Below the pieces are notes generated by a model. It did not search any database, was not told where the DNA came from, and saw only the letters and a list, made by a program, of their open reading frames with translations. This document shows positions 11,791 to 18,177 of a stretch of DNA of 29,833 bases, piece by piece (position 1 is the stretch's first letter; each line of letters starts with the position of its first letter). The translations under genes and the position numbers were made by a program. Source of the stretch: a virus; IMG/VR virus record IMGVR_UViG_3300046522_000108, positions 1-29,833 of that record; one strand, 5' to 3'.

Positions 11791-13052
11791 GCTGCTATCC
11801 TCCAATCCACATTATCATTTGCCGCCTGCCTGGCTGTGCCCATGACACGAGCCGCCGACAGGATGACTCGGCCGTCCTCGCCGAAATTCTTGTGGTAGGT
11901 GATGACCTTTGCGGATCTGCCCGACAGCCAGTTTGAGCCGTAAGCATCCGGCGCCGCGAGCGTTTCGTGCTGCTCGACCTTCATCAAATCCGTCGTCTTG
12001 AGCTCGTCGGAATGCTTATGGCCAGTGTGGGCGTAGCTCAGGCTCGTGCGGCCATAGACCTTGCGGAACTTCCCGACGAGAATGGAATCGACGTTCTTGA
12101 CGCCGCGACGATGGCCGTGATGATAGAAGAGAGACACGTCACCGTGCTCGATCACGGAATAGGTGCCTGGATTGGTATCAACCCTGATCCTTGGCTCTTC
12201 GTCATAAAACGCAGCCATCATCTCCCGAAGCCAGACCTCGCCAGCCGGGTCGTGGTTGGCGTCGCACATGATCACGTCGACTTCCTCGTGCTTCTCGAGC
12301 AACATGCGAATGACCTTCCGCACGATGCGGATGGCGGCGCGAACCATCTTGGGGTAGCGCGAATCGCTGTCCAACAGGTGGCCGTGCTCGGGCGTTACGC
12401 TCTTGAACGAGTCGTAGTGAAGGAAGTCTCCAAGCTGCGCGAATACGGCGCGCTTTGCCGGTGGCGATTGGGCGATTGCCGATGCAAACCAATCAATGAT
12501 CAGCTGCTCGCCGATCCGTAAGTCATAATCGCCGCCGCGCGTTTCCTCATTCCATGCCAGCGCTCCGAGGTGATGGTCGGTGATGGTGTACTGGTTTAGC
12601 AGATCGTCGATCGTATGCGACGGCGCGGCCACCGGCTCAGCGCGCGGGATCTCCTCCTTGAAGGCCTCGACGGCCGCCCGCATGGCGGCAAGCTGTTGCT
12701 CAGAATCGGCTGTAGTCTTGATCCACTTGGCGACCTCCCTACCCTGCCCGTCAACCAGGGCGGAAACACCCTTTATGATCTGCCCAGCGGGTAGCGCGAA
12801 CACTTCGCCCGGCGCCTTCGTCTGCTTCACCCACGAGCCGTCCTCGGCCTTACTAGCGACGCTCTTGATAGCGAACCCCGGAAGAACTGGCTTCGTGCCA
12901 AGCATGCCGCGCTCAGCGGCGACCCTGAGACGAGACTGAAAAGTAGTGCGCGACAGATGCAGCAAAGTAGCGGCGGACGTCTGTGAGCCCGTGGACGTGA
13001 AGGCGTCGGCCGCCTGTCTGGCGAGTTCGTCGCTTAGGGGTGGTGTAGGCAT
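11787..13052 (-). CDS. HTH-metallophosphoesterase fusion
   Basis: A 421-aa protein. ATG 13052 is chosen because GGAGG lies just upstream; the frame is open further up but lacks any motif. Residues 8-50 look like a HTH (AATLLHLSRTTFQSRLRVAA). From about residue 155 the calcineurin-like phosphoesterase motifs follow: DHH (159-161), GDF (208-210), ANHD (265-268), 'YHHGH' (310-314) and GHKH (344-347). It should bind two metal ions and cleave phosphodiesters or phosphomonoesters; I know this architecture from many alphaproteobacterial phages, often mis-named oxidoreductase. Substrate unknown, DNA is plausible because of the HTH. Ends AANDNVDWRIAA. Confidence 0.85.
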   Translation of the reverse strand: MPTPPLSDELARQAADAFTSTGSQTSAATLLHLSRTTFQSRLRVAAERGMLGTKPVLPGFAIKSVASKAEDGSWVKQTKAPGEVFALPAGQIIKGVSALVDGQGREVAKWIKTTADSEQQLAAMRAAVEAFKEEIPRAEPVAAPSHTIDDLLNQYTITDHHLGALAWNEETRGGDYDLRIGEQLIIDWFASAIAQSPPAKRAVFAQLGDFLHYDSFKSVTPEHGHLLDSDSRYPKMVRAAIRIVRKVIRMLLEKHEEVDVIMCDANHDPAGEVWLREMMAAFYDEEPRIRVDTNPGTYSVIEHGDVSLFYHHGHRRGVKNVDSILVGKFRKVYGRTSLSYAHTGHKHSDELKTTDLMKVEQHETLAAPDAYGSNWLSGRSAKVITYHKNFGEDGRVILSAARVMGTARQAANDNVDWRIAA

Positions 13053-13105
13053 ACCGCCTCCGATGTTTGGGAAAAGTCTGGCCGCATTCGCGCGGCCGCA
13101 AGTGG

Positions 13106-13240
13106 TCAAAGCATGTCGCGCTTGACGATCTCTTTGCCGAGAAGTTCGCCGAGGTAGAACGGCCATCCCATCGATATCCAGAATTTGCCGGTCGCCGAGC
13201 AGAAGCCAGCCGCGACAAAAAAATAGATCGTCGCAGCCAT
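13106..13240 (-). CDS. Small membrane protein (44 aa) coupled to the protease
   Basis: ATG 13240 overlaps the protease stop (ATGA) and the frame ends with TGA at 13108-13106. Product: MAATIYFFVAAGFCSATGKF, then 'WISMGWPFYLGELLGKEIV' and a basic end. It has one N-terminal hydrophobic segment and a second aromatic one. I have seen similar 'GWPFYLG..LG' small proteins in rhizobial phages. It could be a membrane partner of the protease, but this is inference from position only. Confidence 0.6.
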   Translation of the reverse strand: MAATIYFFVAAGFCSATGKFWISMGWPFYLGELLGKEIVKRDML

Positions 13241-13896
13241 CAAACCCTCGCCATCAGATCACACACCGCCTGCGAGGGAACAATTGTCCCGTAACCCGTA
13301 AGCGTAGAAACCGGGCCGAACGGCGTCTGGATTGGCGCGCTAATGACGCCCACGGTAATCCCCACCAGTGCCCCCCCCTCGTCAAAGACGGGTCCGCCGG
13401 ACTGGCCCATAACGGTCGTGAGGTCCGTGACCAGAATAGCTTTCCATGGCCCGAGCTTGCGGACCTCGCCAGAGATGCGACCGTAGGACGAGACAAACTC
13501 GAGACTGAGTGGGTTTCCGATCGCTCGGATATCCTCGCCGACATGGGCGTAGCGGCAAGCCAGCGTGGCTGCACCGATACCAGTTCCGTCAGTGCGGAGG
13601 AGCGCGATATCATACTCTTTGTTGAGCCAGAGCACCTCGGCGGGATGAAACTTGCCGCCCGCTGTCTTAAGTTGGATGGTCTTCGCGCCGTCGGCAACAT
13701 GGCCGGCCGTAATCACATAGCCGTCGCCGATGTGGACGCCGGAGCCGTGGCCTCGATCAGTGTCGACATAGACGACGGAAGCGTCGGTGACAGCGGGCGC
13801 CGGAGGTGGCGCACTGGGTGTCGCGATGGCAACTCCGCCGAAAATAACGACGGTAAGCGCAAGCAATGCGATCGCGGCCCATCTATAATATCTCAT
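13240..13896 (-). CDS. Secreted trypsin-like (S1, HtrA-type) serine protease
   Basis: A 218-aa protein. It starts with a signal peptide or anchor (residues 6-26, hydrophobic, ending around AIATPSA). The catalytic triad is visible: His66 (VITAGHVAD), Asp96 (EYDIALLR), Ser166 (MGQSGGPVFD). There is no PDZ domain and the length suits the bare protease domain of the HtrA/DegP type. It would act in the periplasm or on the outer face of the inner membrane. ATG 13896 has GAGGAG upstream with the shared CACCAC leader. It heads the accessory operon downstream of a possible promoter. A phage-encoded secreted protease may act in host envelope change, exclusion or lysis; the target cannot be read. Confidence 0.85.
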   Translation of the reverse strand: MRYYRWAAIALLALTVVIFGGVAIATPSAPPPAPAVTDASVVYVDTDRGHGSGVHIGDGYVITAGHVADGAKTIQLKTAGGKFHPAEVLWLNKEYDIALLRTDGTGIGAATLACRYAHVGEDIRAIGNPLSLEFVSSYGRISGEVRKLGPWKAILVTDLTTVMGQSGGPVFDEGGALVGITVGVISAPIQTPFGPVSTLTGYGTIVPSQAVCDLMARV

Positions 13897-13983
13897 CTTG
13901 TCTCCTCTGCTGTGGTGAGTGCGAGGACGACCGTTGGTAGCGGTCGCAGCTTGCTAGTTGGTGGCTAGCATCCGTGACCTTGA

Positions 13984-14005
13984 TGTAAACTTACAAATTT
14001 GTCAA
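13984..14005 (-). promoter_or_regulatory. Promoter/operator candidate upstream of the accessory operon
   Basis: On the minus strand a consensus -35 TTGACA spans 14005-14000. It overlaps two palindromes: ACAAATTTGT (13993-14002, perfect) and TGTAA-ac-TTACA (13984-13995). No good -10 is seen at 16-18 bases, so either the -10 is weak or the site is mainly an operator. The location, after a strong terminator and the DUF982 gene and about 90 bases before the protease ATG, fits regulation of the accessory operon. Confidence 0.4.
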
Positions 14006-14023
14006 GGAAATGTGTGGACGGCG

Positions 14024-14365
14024 TTAGTTAAGCGTTGGTAAATGGCCTCGCCTGCCCTTACGTGGCCGGCGCTCTGGGCGCTGTTGAATATACTCTTCCC
14101 GAACCATCAGCATCTCTGCTGCGATCGCTGCGGCGACAAAGGCGGCGCGAGCTTGCTCCGGATCGCGAACGCCTTCCATAGCCTCGAGGCACATCACTTG
14201 AGCAACGACCCACTCCTTGCCGCGGTTGTCTTCGGGCCAGCGGTAGAGCAAGCTGTGGGCAAGATCCGCAAGCGTAACGTGCCGCCGCATAGTGATACCG
14301 TTGCCGCGCTCGACGGCGACGAGGAGATCGCGGATAGGTGTTGTTTCGGCGGTATTTTCTGGCAT
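14024..14365 (-). CDS. DUF982-like protein
   Basis: A 113-aa protein with 'TMRRHVTLADLAHSLLYRWPEDNRG' (in parts: VTLADLAHSLLYRWPEDNRG), 'EWVVAQVMCLEAMEG' and 'ARAAFVAAAIAAEMLM'. The R.V.. A...L...WP...RG ... A...CL.ALEG ... AR.AF..AA.EA pattern is DUF982, a short helical family largely confined to Rhizobiales. The C-terminal tail is Arg-rich. ATG 14365 follows GGAGG. It stands alone between the lysis-end terminator and the accessory operon promoter region. Function unknown; useful as a host marker. Confidence 0.75.
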   Translation of the reverse strand: MPENTAETTPIRDLLVAVERGNGITMRRHVTLADLAHSLLYRWPEDNRGKEWVVAQVMCLEAMEGVRDPEQARAAFVAAAIAAEMLMVREEYIQQRPERRPRKGRRGHLPTLN

Positions 14366-14433
14366 CAGTCACCTCCGGACGAATCACGTGAGTGCTTGGC
14401 GGTGGAGAGTCAAGAGGCTAATTAGAAATTTCT

Positions 14434-14476
14434 AAAAAACAAAAATAGCCCCGCCACCGGTTAGGGCAGCAGGGCT
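14434..14476 (-). terminator. Strong intrinsic terminator after the lysis cassette
   Basis: On the minus strand a 12-pair stem (three G-T wobbles) spans 14476-14447 with a 6-nt loop, followed by ATTTTTGTTTTTT (14446-14434). It lies 29 bases after the stop of 14505-14810 and should end the lysis/late transcript. Confidence 0.9.
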
Positions 14477-14504
14477 TGGTCCGAAGATTGTATATAATTA
14501 CTGG

Positions 14505-14810
14505 TCAGCTGCGCGTCGTGCGGCTCGTGGTGCGCTCGAAAGCCCGATCGAGCCTTTCGTGGACGCTGTCGATGCGATTGCCCACACCTTCGATCGCCCG
14601 CATGATTTGGGCGGTCTGCTCCTGCATCCCCGCCTTTGTTACGAACGTCTCGGCAGCGTGCAGTTTGTGAGCCGCAAGATCAGCAGCTACTTTTTCCGCC
14701 TTGTCTTCGGCAACCTTTACCTTGCCTTCCACACGCGCCCACACGCGCCAGCCTGCACCGGAAAGCATGATAAAGAAGCCGATTACGGCCATTAGCTCCG
14801 CTCCGGTCAT
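14505..14810 (-). CDS. Membrane-anchored coiled-coil protein, holin/XhlA-like candidate
   Basis: A 101-aa protein with one N-terminal membrane segment (LMAVIGFFIMLSGAGWRVW) and a long Lys/Glu/Ala coiled coil ('EGKVKVAEDKAEKVAADLAA' onward) ending in a short Arg/Thr-rich tail. This build resembles XhlA or phage lysis-accessory proteins, but no signature is certain. It overlaps the Rz1 stop (ATGA) and is the last gene before the terminator, so a lysis role is likely. Confidence 0.65.
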   Translation of the reverse strand: MTGAELMAVIGFFIMLSGAGWRVWARVEGKVKVAEDKAEKVAADLAAHKLHAAETFVTKAGMQEQTAQIMRAIEGVGNRIDSVHERLDRAFERTTSRTTRS

Positions 14811-15127
14811 TTTTGCCTCACGGTCTGCTTTGGAACGGCCGTCAAGCGTCCGTCCCTGTCTAGGATAAAGTCAACCAAGGCAAGATTCCTGCGGTAGCAC
14901 ATGATTAGAGATGAGCGGTCAGTAATCCATAGTTTCTCAAGCCGTTCTTGTGCGAGCGGCCCGTCGCCGAGATCTACCGGAAGATTGCATTTCTTGAGGA
15001 GTTCGTCGGACGGCATGGCGATCCGTGGCGGGATCGCCGGCGTGACCTTAATGGACTTCGTTAATGCGGCGCACGCTGGGAGCACCGAGCACAGGCTTGC
15101 GAGCATCAGGATCTTTAGCAGCTTCAC
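14807..15127 (-). CDS. Rz1-like outer-membrane spanin lipoprotein
   Basis: A 106-aa protein from GTG 15127 (AAAGGAG six bases upstream). It begins with a type II signal peptide (KLLKILMLASLCSVLPACAA; lipobox LPAC, Cys about residue 19). The mature part has the Pro-containing stretch 'KVTPAIPPRIAMPSDELLKKC' in its first half and a helical end. Its first 80 bases lie inside the Rz gene in another frame, the classic Rz/Rz1 overlap. As an o-spanin it would bridge to the i-spanin at the outer membrane and drive membrane fusion in lysis. Confidence 0.8.
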   Translation of the reverse strand: MKLLKILMLASLCSVLPACAALTKSIKVTPAIPPRIAMPSDELLKKCNLPVDLGDGPLAQERLEKLWITDRSSLIMCYRRNLALVDFILDRDGRLTAVPKQTVRQK

Positions 15128-15419
15128 CGGCCAGCTCCTTTATTCGGGTTTCAAGTTGGGAGTTGGCAGCCTGCATCTCTGCAATCGCGATGGCCTCGCG
15201 CGCTTTGGCCGCATTGTTGGCTGCGTCCTGCCGCTCGATCTCTGCGATCTCTGCGGCCTTGTAGTCGCCAACGATCTTGTCGATGCGCGCCTGATAAGCC
15301 ACAGCAGCCCGCTGGTAACCTTTGTGGTCGACGTAGGCATACGCACCAAACAGGAGGAGGATCGCGGCCAGTGAACCAACCGTCCAACGGCCGACAGGGC
15401 TTAGAAGGAAAGCGATCAT
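15048..15419 (-). CDS. Rz-like inner-membrane spanin
   Basis: A 123-aa protein with one N-terminal transmembrane segment (WTVGSLAAILLLFGAYAYV), followed by an Ala/Glu/Lys-rich coiled coil over residues 35-95. This is the layout of i-spanins. It overlaps the Rz1-like gene by 80 bases and the holin candidate upstream by four (ATGA). Together with Rz1 it would disrupt the outer membrane after peptidoglycan breakdown. Confidence 0.82.
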   Translation of the reverse strand: MIAFLLSPVGRWTVGSLAAILLLFGAYAYVDHKGYQRAAVAYQARIDKIVGDYKAAEIAEIERQDAANNAAKAREAIAIAEMQAANSQLETRIKELAGEAAKDPDARKPVLGAPSVRRINEVH

Positions 15420-15631
15420 TTTGACCCCGTAGCCAGCTGCTTGGCGTACTGCTCAGCCGTCATCATCCAAGCCTTCACGAAGAGGCCGATGAGATTAAGC
15501 GCGCCGACAATCTTCAGTGCTTGGACTGGCGTGAAGAACACGAGCCAGTCGAAGCCGATAAGCAGCGCGACAAGCGCCGACACAAAAGCCGCCGCGTAGT
15601 TCAATGCGTTGGTTATTTTGGTGGAGTTCAT
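15416..15631 (-). CDS. Small membrane protein, holin candidate
   Basis: A 71-aa protein. ATG 15631 is preceded by AGGGGG and overlaps the endolysin stop (ATGA). It has two hydrophobic segments (ALNYAAAFVSALVALLIGF; 'VFFTPVQALKIVGALNLIGL') and a charged end. Two short membrane segments next to an endolysin fit a class II holin or pinholin; a second candidate lies upstream at 16091-16303, so which one triggers lysis is open. Confidence 0.72.
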   Translation of the reverse strand: MNSTKITNALNYAAAFVSALVALLIGFDWLVFFTPVQALKIVGALNLIGLFVKAWMMTAEQYAKQLATGSK

Positions 15632-16107
15632 GCGACCCCCTGTAGGCAAAGCTTCAATTCAGCCTGCCGCCGGTTGACGAGCCCCTGCACTACCCGGCCA
15701 CCTGCCTTGTTGAATGCGGTCATGGCATGGCAGCTTTCTTTCAGCCGGTTCTCGCGTGCTAGCCGCGCGAACGTCGACTTGCAGGCTGCGCCGACGCCGA
15801 CGTTGTAGGTCACAGAGATAGCGGCAGCCTGCCACTCAACCGGCTTGCGGTCGAAGTCGGCGATGCACTCGGTCAGTGGCACGTAGTAGTCGTCCATGAC
15901 GCGCGTCAGAAGCTTCTCGTCGCACTCGGCCTTGGAGAACTTCATGCCCTTGCGGATGCCGAGCGTCTCGCCGTAGCAGGCCGTCCACACGCCGACGATA
16001 TCGGGATAGGCGGTCAGCGACAGCCCCTCCCAAGGCTTGATCAGCGAGCCGATCGAAAGCGCGACGGCCGCAATAGCTGCGACCGCCTTCTTATTCAGTT
16101 TTGGCAT
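15628..16107 (-). CDS. SAR-type endolysin (GH24 lysozyme, R21-like)
   Basis: A 159-aa protein. ATG 16107 has GGAGG upstream. The N-terminus (KKAVAAIAAVALSIGSLI) is a weakly hydrophobic Ala/Ser/Gly segment, as in signal-anchor-release endolysins. The GH24 triad follows with exact T4 spacing: Glu27 (PWEG), Asp36 (YPDIVG), Thr42 (VWTACYGET). 'AAAISVTYNVGVG' and 'GGRVVQGLVNRRQAELKLC' complete the family pattern. It is exported by Sec, held inactive in the membrane, and released to cut peptidoglycan when a pinholin removes the membrane potential. It overlaps the membrane protein genes on both sides. Confidence 0.93.
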   Translation of the reverse strand: MPKLNKKAVAAIAAVALSIGSLIKPWEGLSLTAYPDIVGVWTACYGETLGIRKGMKFSKAECDEKLLTRVMDDYYVPLTECIADFDRKPVEWQAAAISVTYNVGVGAACKSTFARLARENRLKESCHAMTAFNKAGGRVVQGLVNRRQAELKLCLQGVA

Positions 16108-16303
16108 TCTCGCCTCCGGATGGTTGCGCCAAGAGACGTGCCGCCCACGCGCCGCCAAGCAGCGCCAGCGTCAACCACCATGGCAGGTAGTCGGACACGA
16201 CCGGGACCGTGTTGAGGATGATGTCGGCCAGTGCCGCGAGCTCGAGCAGCCGCAGCGACCAAGCGCGCCGAAGCACCCGGCGAACGTCGGGGATGAGTTT
16301 CAT
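16091..16303 (-). CDS. DUF7940-type small membrane protein, holin candidate
   Basis: A 70-aa protein: MKLIPDVRRVLRRAWSLRLL at the N-terminus, then a long hydrophobic centre ('LLELAALADIILNTVPVV', 'LPWWLTLALLGGAWAARLLA') and a polar end. Similar 'D.R.VLRRAWS.RL' membrane proteins precede endolysins in many alphaproteobacterial phages. It overlaps the endolysin start by 17 bases. The position suggests the holin or pinholin. Confidence 0.75.
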   Translation of the reverse strand: MKLIPDVRRVLRRAWSLRLLELAALADIILNTVPVVSDYLPWWLTLALLGGAWAARLLAQPSGGENAKTE

Positions 16304-16318
16304 GGGGGTGTCCTGATA

Positions 16319-16348
16319 TGAAAAAGGCCCGCCGAAGCGAGCCTTGAT
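16319..16348 (-). terminator. Intrinsic terminator upstream of the lysis genes
   Basis: On the minus strand GGCTCGC - TTCG - GCGGGCC followed by TTTTTCAT (T-run 16325-16321). A GC-rich stem with a UUCG tetraloop is typical of strong hairpins. It lies between the 35-aa gene and the lysis cassette, so lysis genes need read-through, antitermination or their own promoter. Confidence 0.82.
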
Positions 16349-16379
16349 GGTGGTAATTAGTTATTGAAGCGCGATTAGA

Positions 16380-16487
16380 TCACAACGTCCCGATCGGCCC
16401 CGCGTACGGGATATAGATCTGTCCCGCGAAGAAAGCCGCCACCAACGCTGCAGCTACCAGAAAAAGCACTACCCTGCCGCCGCTCAT
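16380..16487 (-). CDS. Tiny membrane protein (35 aa)
   Basis: ATG 16487 is preceded by AGGGGA. Product: MSGGRVVLFLVAAALVAAFF, then AGQIYIPYAGPIGTL; a single transmembrane segment with a short exposed tail. The ORF can be extended upstream, but the extension has no SD or recognisable sequence. Similar single-span peptides occur near lysis cassettes; a regulatory role in lysis is possible but not shown. Confidence 0.55.
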   Translation of the reverse strand: MSGGRVVLFLVAAALVAAFFAGQIYIPYAGPIGTL

Positions 16488-16538
16488 GATATCCCCTGCC
16501 AAAAACGTTGATACACTCTTAACGATACAGCCGTCGCC

Positions 16539-16567
16539 TTGCAAGATTACCCCTCCCGCCATAATAG
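16539..16567 (+). promoter_or_regulatory. Promoter candidate for the glycosyltransferase moron
   Basis: TTGCAA (16539-16544), 17-nt spacer, TAATAG (16562-16567). Transcription would start close to ATG 16572, so that start would be nearly leaderless; ATG 16596 is the alternative with a short leader. This is the only promoter-like element before the gene, which faces away from all its neighbours. Confidence 0.45.
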
Positions 16568-16571
16568 GGCG

Positions 16572-18176
16572 ATGAACAACGGAATATCTGGGCACATGAA
16601 AGATCAGCGCTTTAGGACGTTTACGATCCTCGTCGCAATCGTTGTGGTATTTGCCGCACTCAATATCGGGCTAGCGTTCAACGTTGGGGCCCTTTCTGTT
16701 CCAACCATTTACGATGATAACGGCTATCTTCTAGACGCCTACCAGCGCGTCGCCTTCGATGGCGTTAGATCGGTCAGCGACATTTTCCGCTCGTTCCTAT
16801 CAAAGCCACCTCGTGCGCCTGTCGAAACGCTGTCGACCATGGCCGGATTCTATCTCTTCGGGCCGCACAACTACGGCGCCTACATCATGAACGTATGGGG
16901 GCTTCTGGCTTTTGCGACCGGCATCTACGTGATTTGCCGTCGGAGGATAGGAAGCCGCTTCGCGCTGTTGATGGTAGTTGCTTTGATGTTCGTCCCGGCT
17001 ACGGGAGCGATCATGACCGAACTACGGCCTGACATGATAGCGGCCGCCCTTTTCGCATTCTCCGGATATTGGCTGATCACATTCGGATACGACAAGTTGC
17101 CTGTTTCGAGATCACTGCTTCTCGGTGCATTCGTCGCCTTCAGCATGATTGTTAAGCTCAGCGCCGCAATCATCACCATCCCGATGCTTGGTTTCGCCTG
17201 GGGGCTGGGAATGATCAGACGCATACCGGAGCGGCGATTTGTTGAAGCCATGCCTGCTGCTGCCGTGGTCGCCGGGACAGTATTGATTCTATTGACGCCC
17301 ATCGTCTATGTTTGGGGATACGGCACCTACGAGTATATCAAGGCTGCTGTCTTCACTCAAAGCGACATCTGGAACACTCCAGGATCTTGGCTTCTCCACT
17401 TAGCGTTCAATTCATTCGGGTATGGCGGGCGGAACGCCCTCGGCATTTTCCTCTACGTCGGCATTATCGCAATCGGTGCGGATATCGTCTCAATCTCGCT
17501 GCGGAAGGCGAGAGGCGTAGAAGACTTGCAGACCGCCGCCTATTACCTGTGGTGCGCAGTCATCTATATCGGGACCGCAATTAGCCAGGTGAAAAACCTG
17601 TATCAGGGCTCGTTCTTTTATTTCCCGTTCATTGTCGCAACTGTCGTTGCAATCTCTCGGGGTCTGGGAACATCTAACCGAGCAGTATCGCACATCGCCA
17701 CCGCTGCTGTCGCGCTTTACGCTATAGCCTTCATGCCTCCCAGCAACAGCTATCAAGACGGGCGCTACCGTCCCGAGACGCAGGAAATGCTGAACCAGAT
17801 CAGCTCGCTCGTGTCTCGCAACGTGGGGAGAATTCCCGCTTGCGGAAATGCCATGCCCCTGTTCACCGCCGCCAATTCCTACCCAATCACACCTGAAGCC
17901 GTTGCGCTCGATGTGGGGCAGAAGGAACGGAAACGGATCGAGATTGCATTCACCTACGCCGAGCGGTCGATCGACCAGGTGGCCGACATCATGGGCCGAT
18001 CGAACTTCGTTCTGTTCCCCAACGAGGCCGGATTGAAGGAGGCTGTGATCCAGCGTCTACCCGGCGTGGGCTTCCTAGATGAAATGAAGGCAAGGCTTGA
18101 AAAAGATCCAAAATGGTCGGAGCATCGGATCGATGTGACCGATGCTCCGACGCTGTTCATTCGCACTGGGTGCTAG
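16572..18176 (+). CDS. Multi-pass GT-C-type glycosyltransferase-like membrane protein (moron)
   Basis: A 534-aa protein (526 if ATG 16596 is used). About ten to twelve hydrophobic segments are spread over residues 18-395, followed by a soluble domain of about 140 residues. After the first segment the loop 'TIYDDNGYLLDAYQR' carries paired Asp residues, the position of the catalytic acid in GT-C (ArnT/PMT-type) enzymes that use lipid-phosphate sugars. 'TELRPDMIAAALFAFSGYW' also fits that class. It lies alone on the plus strand inside minus-strand late genes, with its own promoter, which is the mark of a moron expressed in the lysogen. Likely role: changing the host's surface glycan (serotype conversion). 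Exact reaction unknown. Its stop is two bases from the tailspike stop. Confidence 0.72.
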   Translation: MNNGISGHMKDQRFRTFTILVAIVVVFAALNIGLAFNVGALSVPTIYDDNGYLLDAYQRVAFDGVRSVSDIFRSFLSKPPRAPVETLSTMAGFYLFGPHNYGAYIMNVWGLLAFATGIYVICRRRIGSRFALLMVVALMFVPATGAIMTELRPDMIAAALFAFSGYWLITFGYDKLPVSRSLLLGAFVAFSMIVKLSAAIITIPMLGFAWGLGMIRRIPERRFVEAMPAAAVVAGTVLILLTPIVYVWGYGTYEYIKAAVFTQSDIWNTPGSWLLHLAFNSFGYGGRNALGIFLYVGIIAIGADIVSISLRKARGVEDLQTAAYYLWCAVIYIGTAISQVKNLYQGSFFYFPFIVATVVAISRGLGTSNRAVSHIATAAVALYAIAFMPPSNSYQDGRYRPETQEMLNQISSLVSRNVGRIPACGNAMPLFTAANSYPITPEAVALDVGQKERKRIEIAFTYAERSIDQVADIMGRSNFVLFPNEAGLKEAVIQRLPGVGFLDEMKARLEKDPKWSEHRIDVTDAPTLFIRTGC

Positions 18177-18177
18177 A

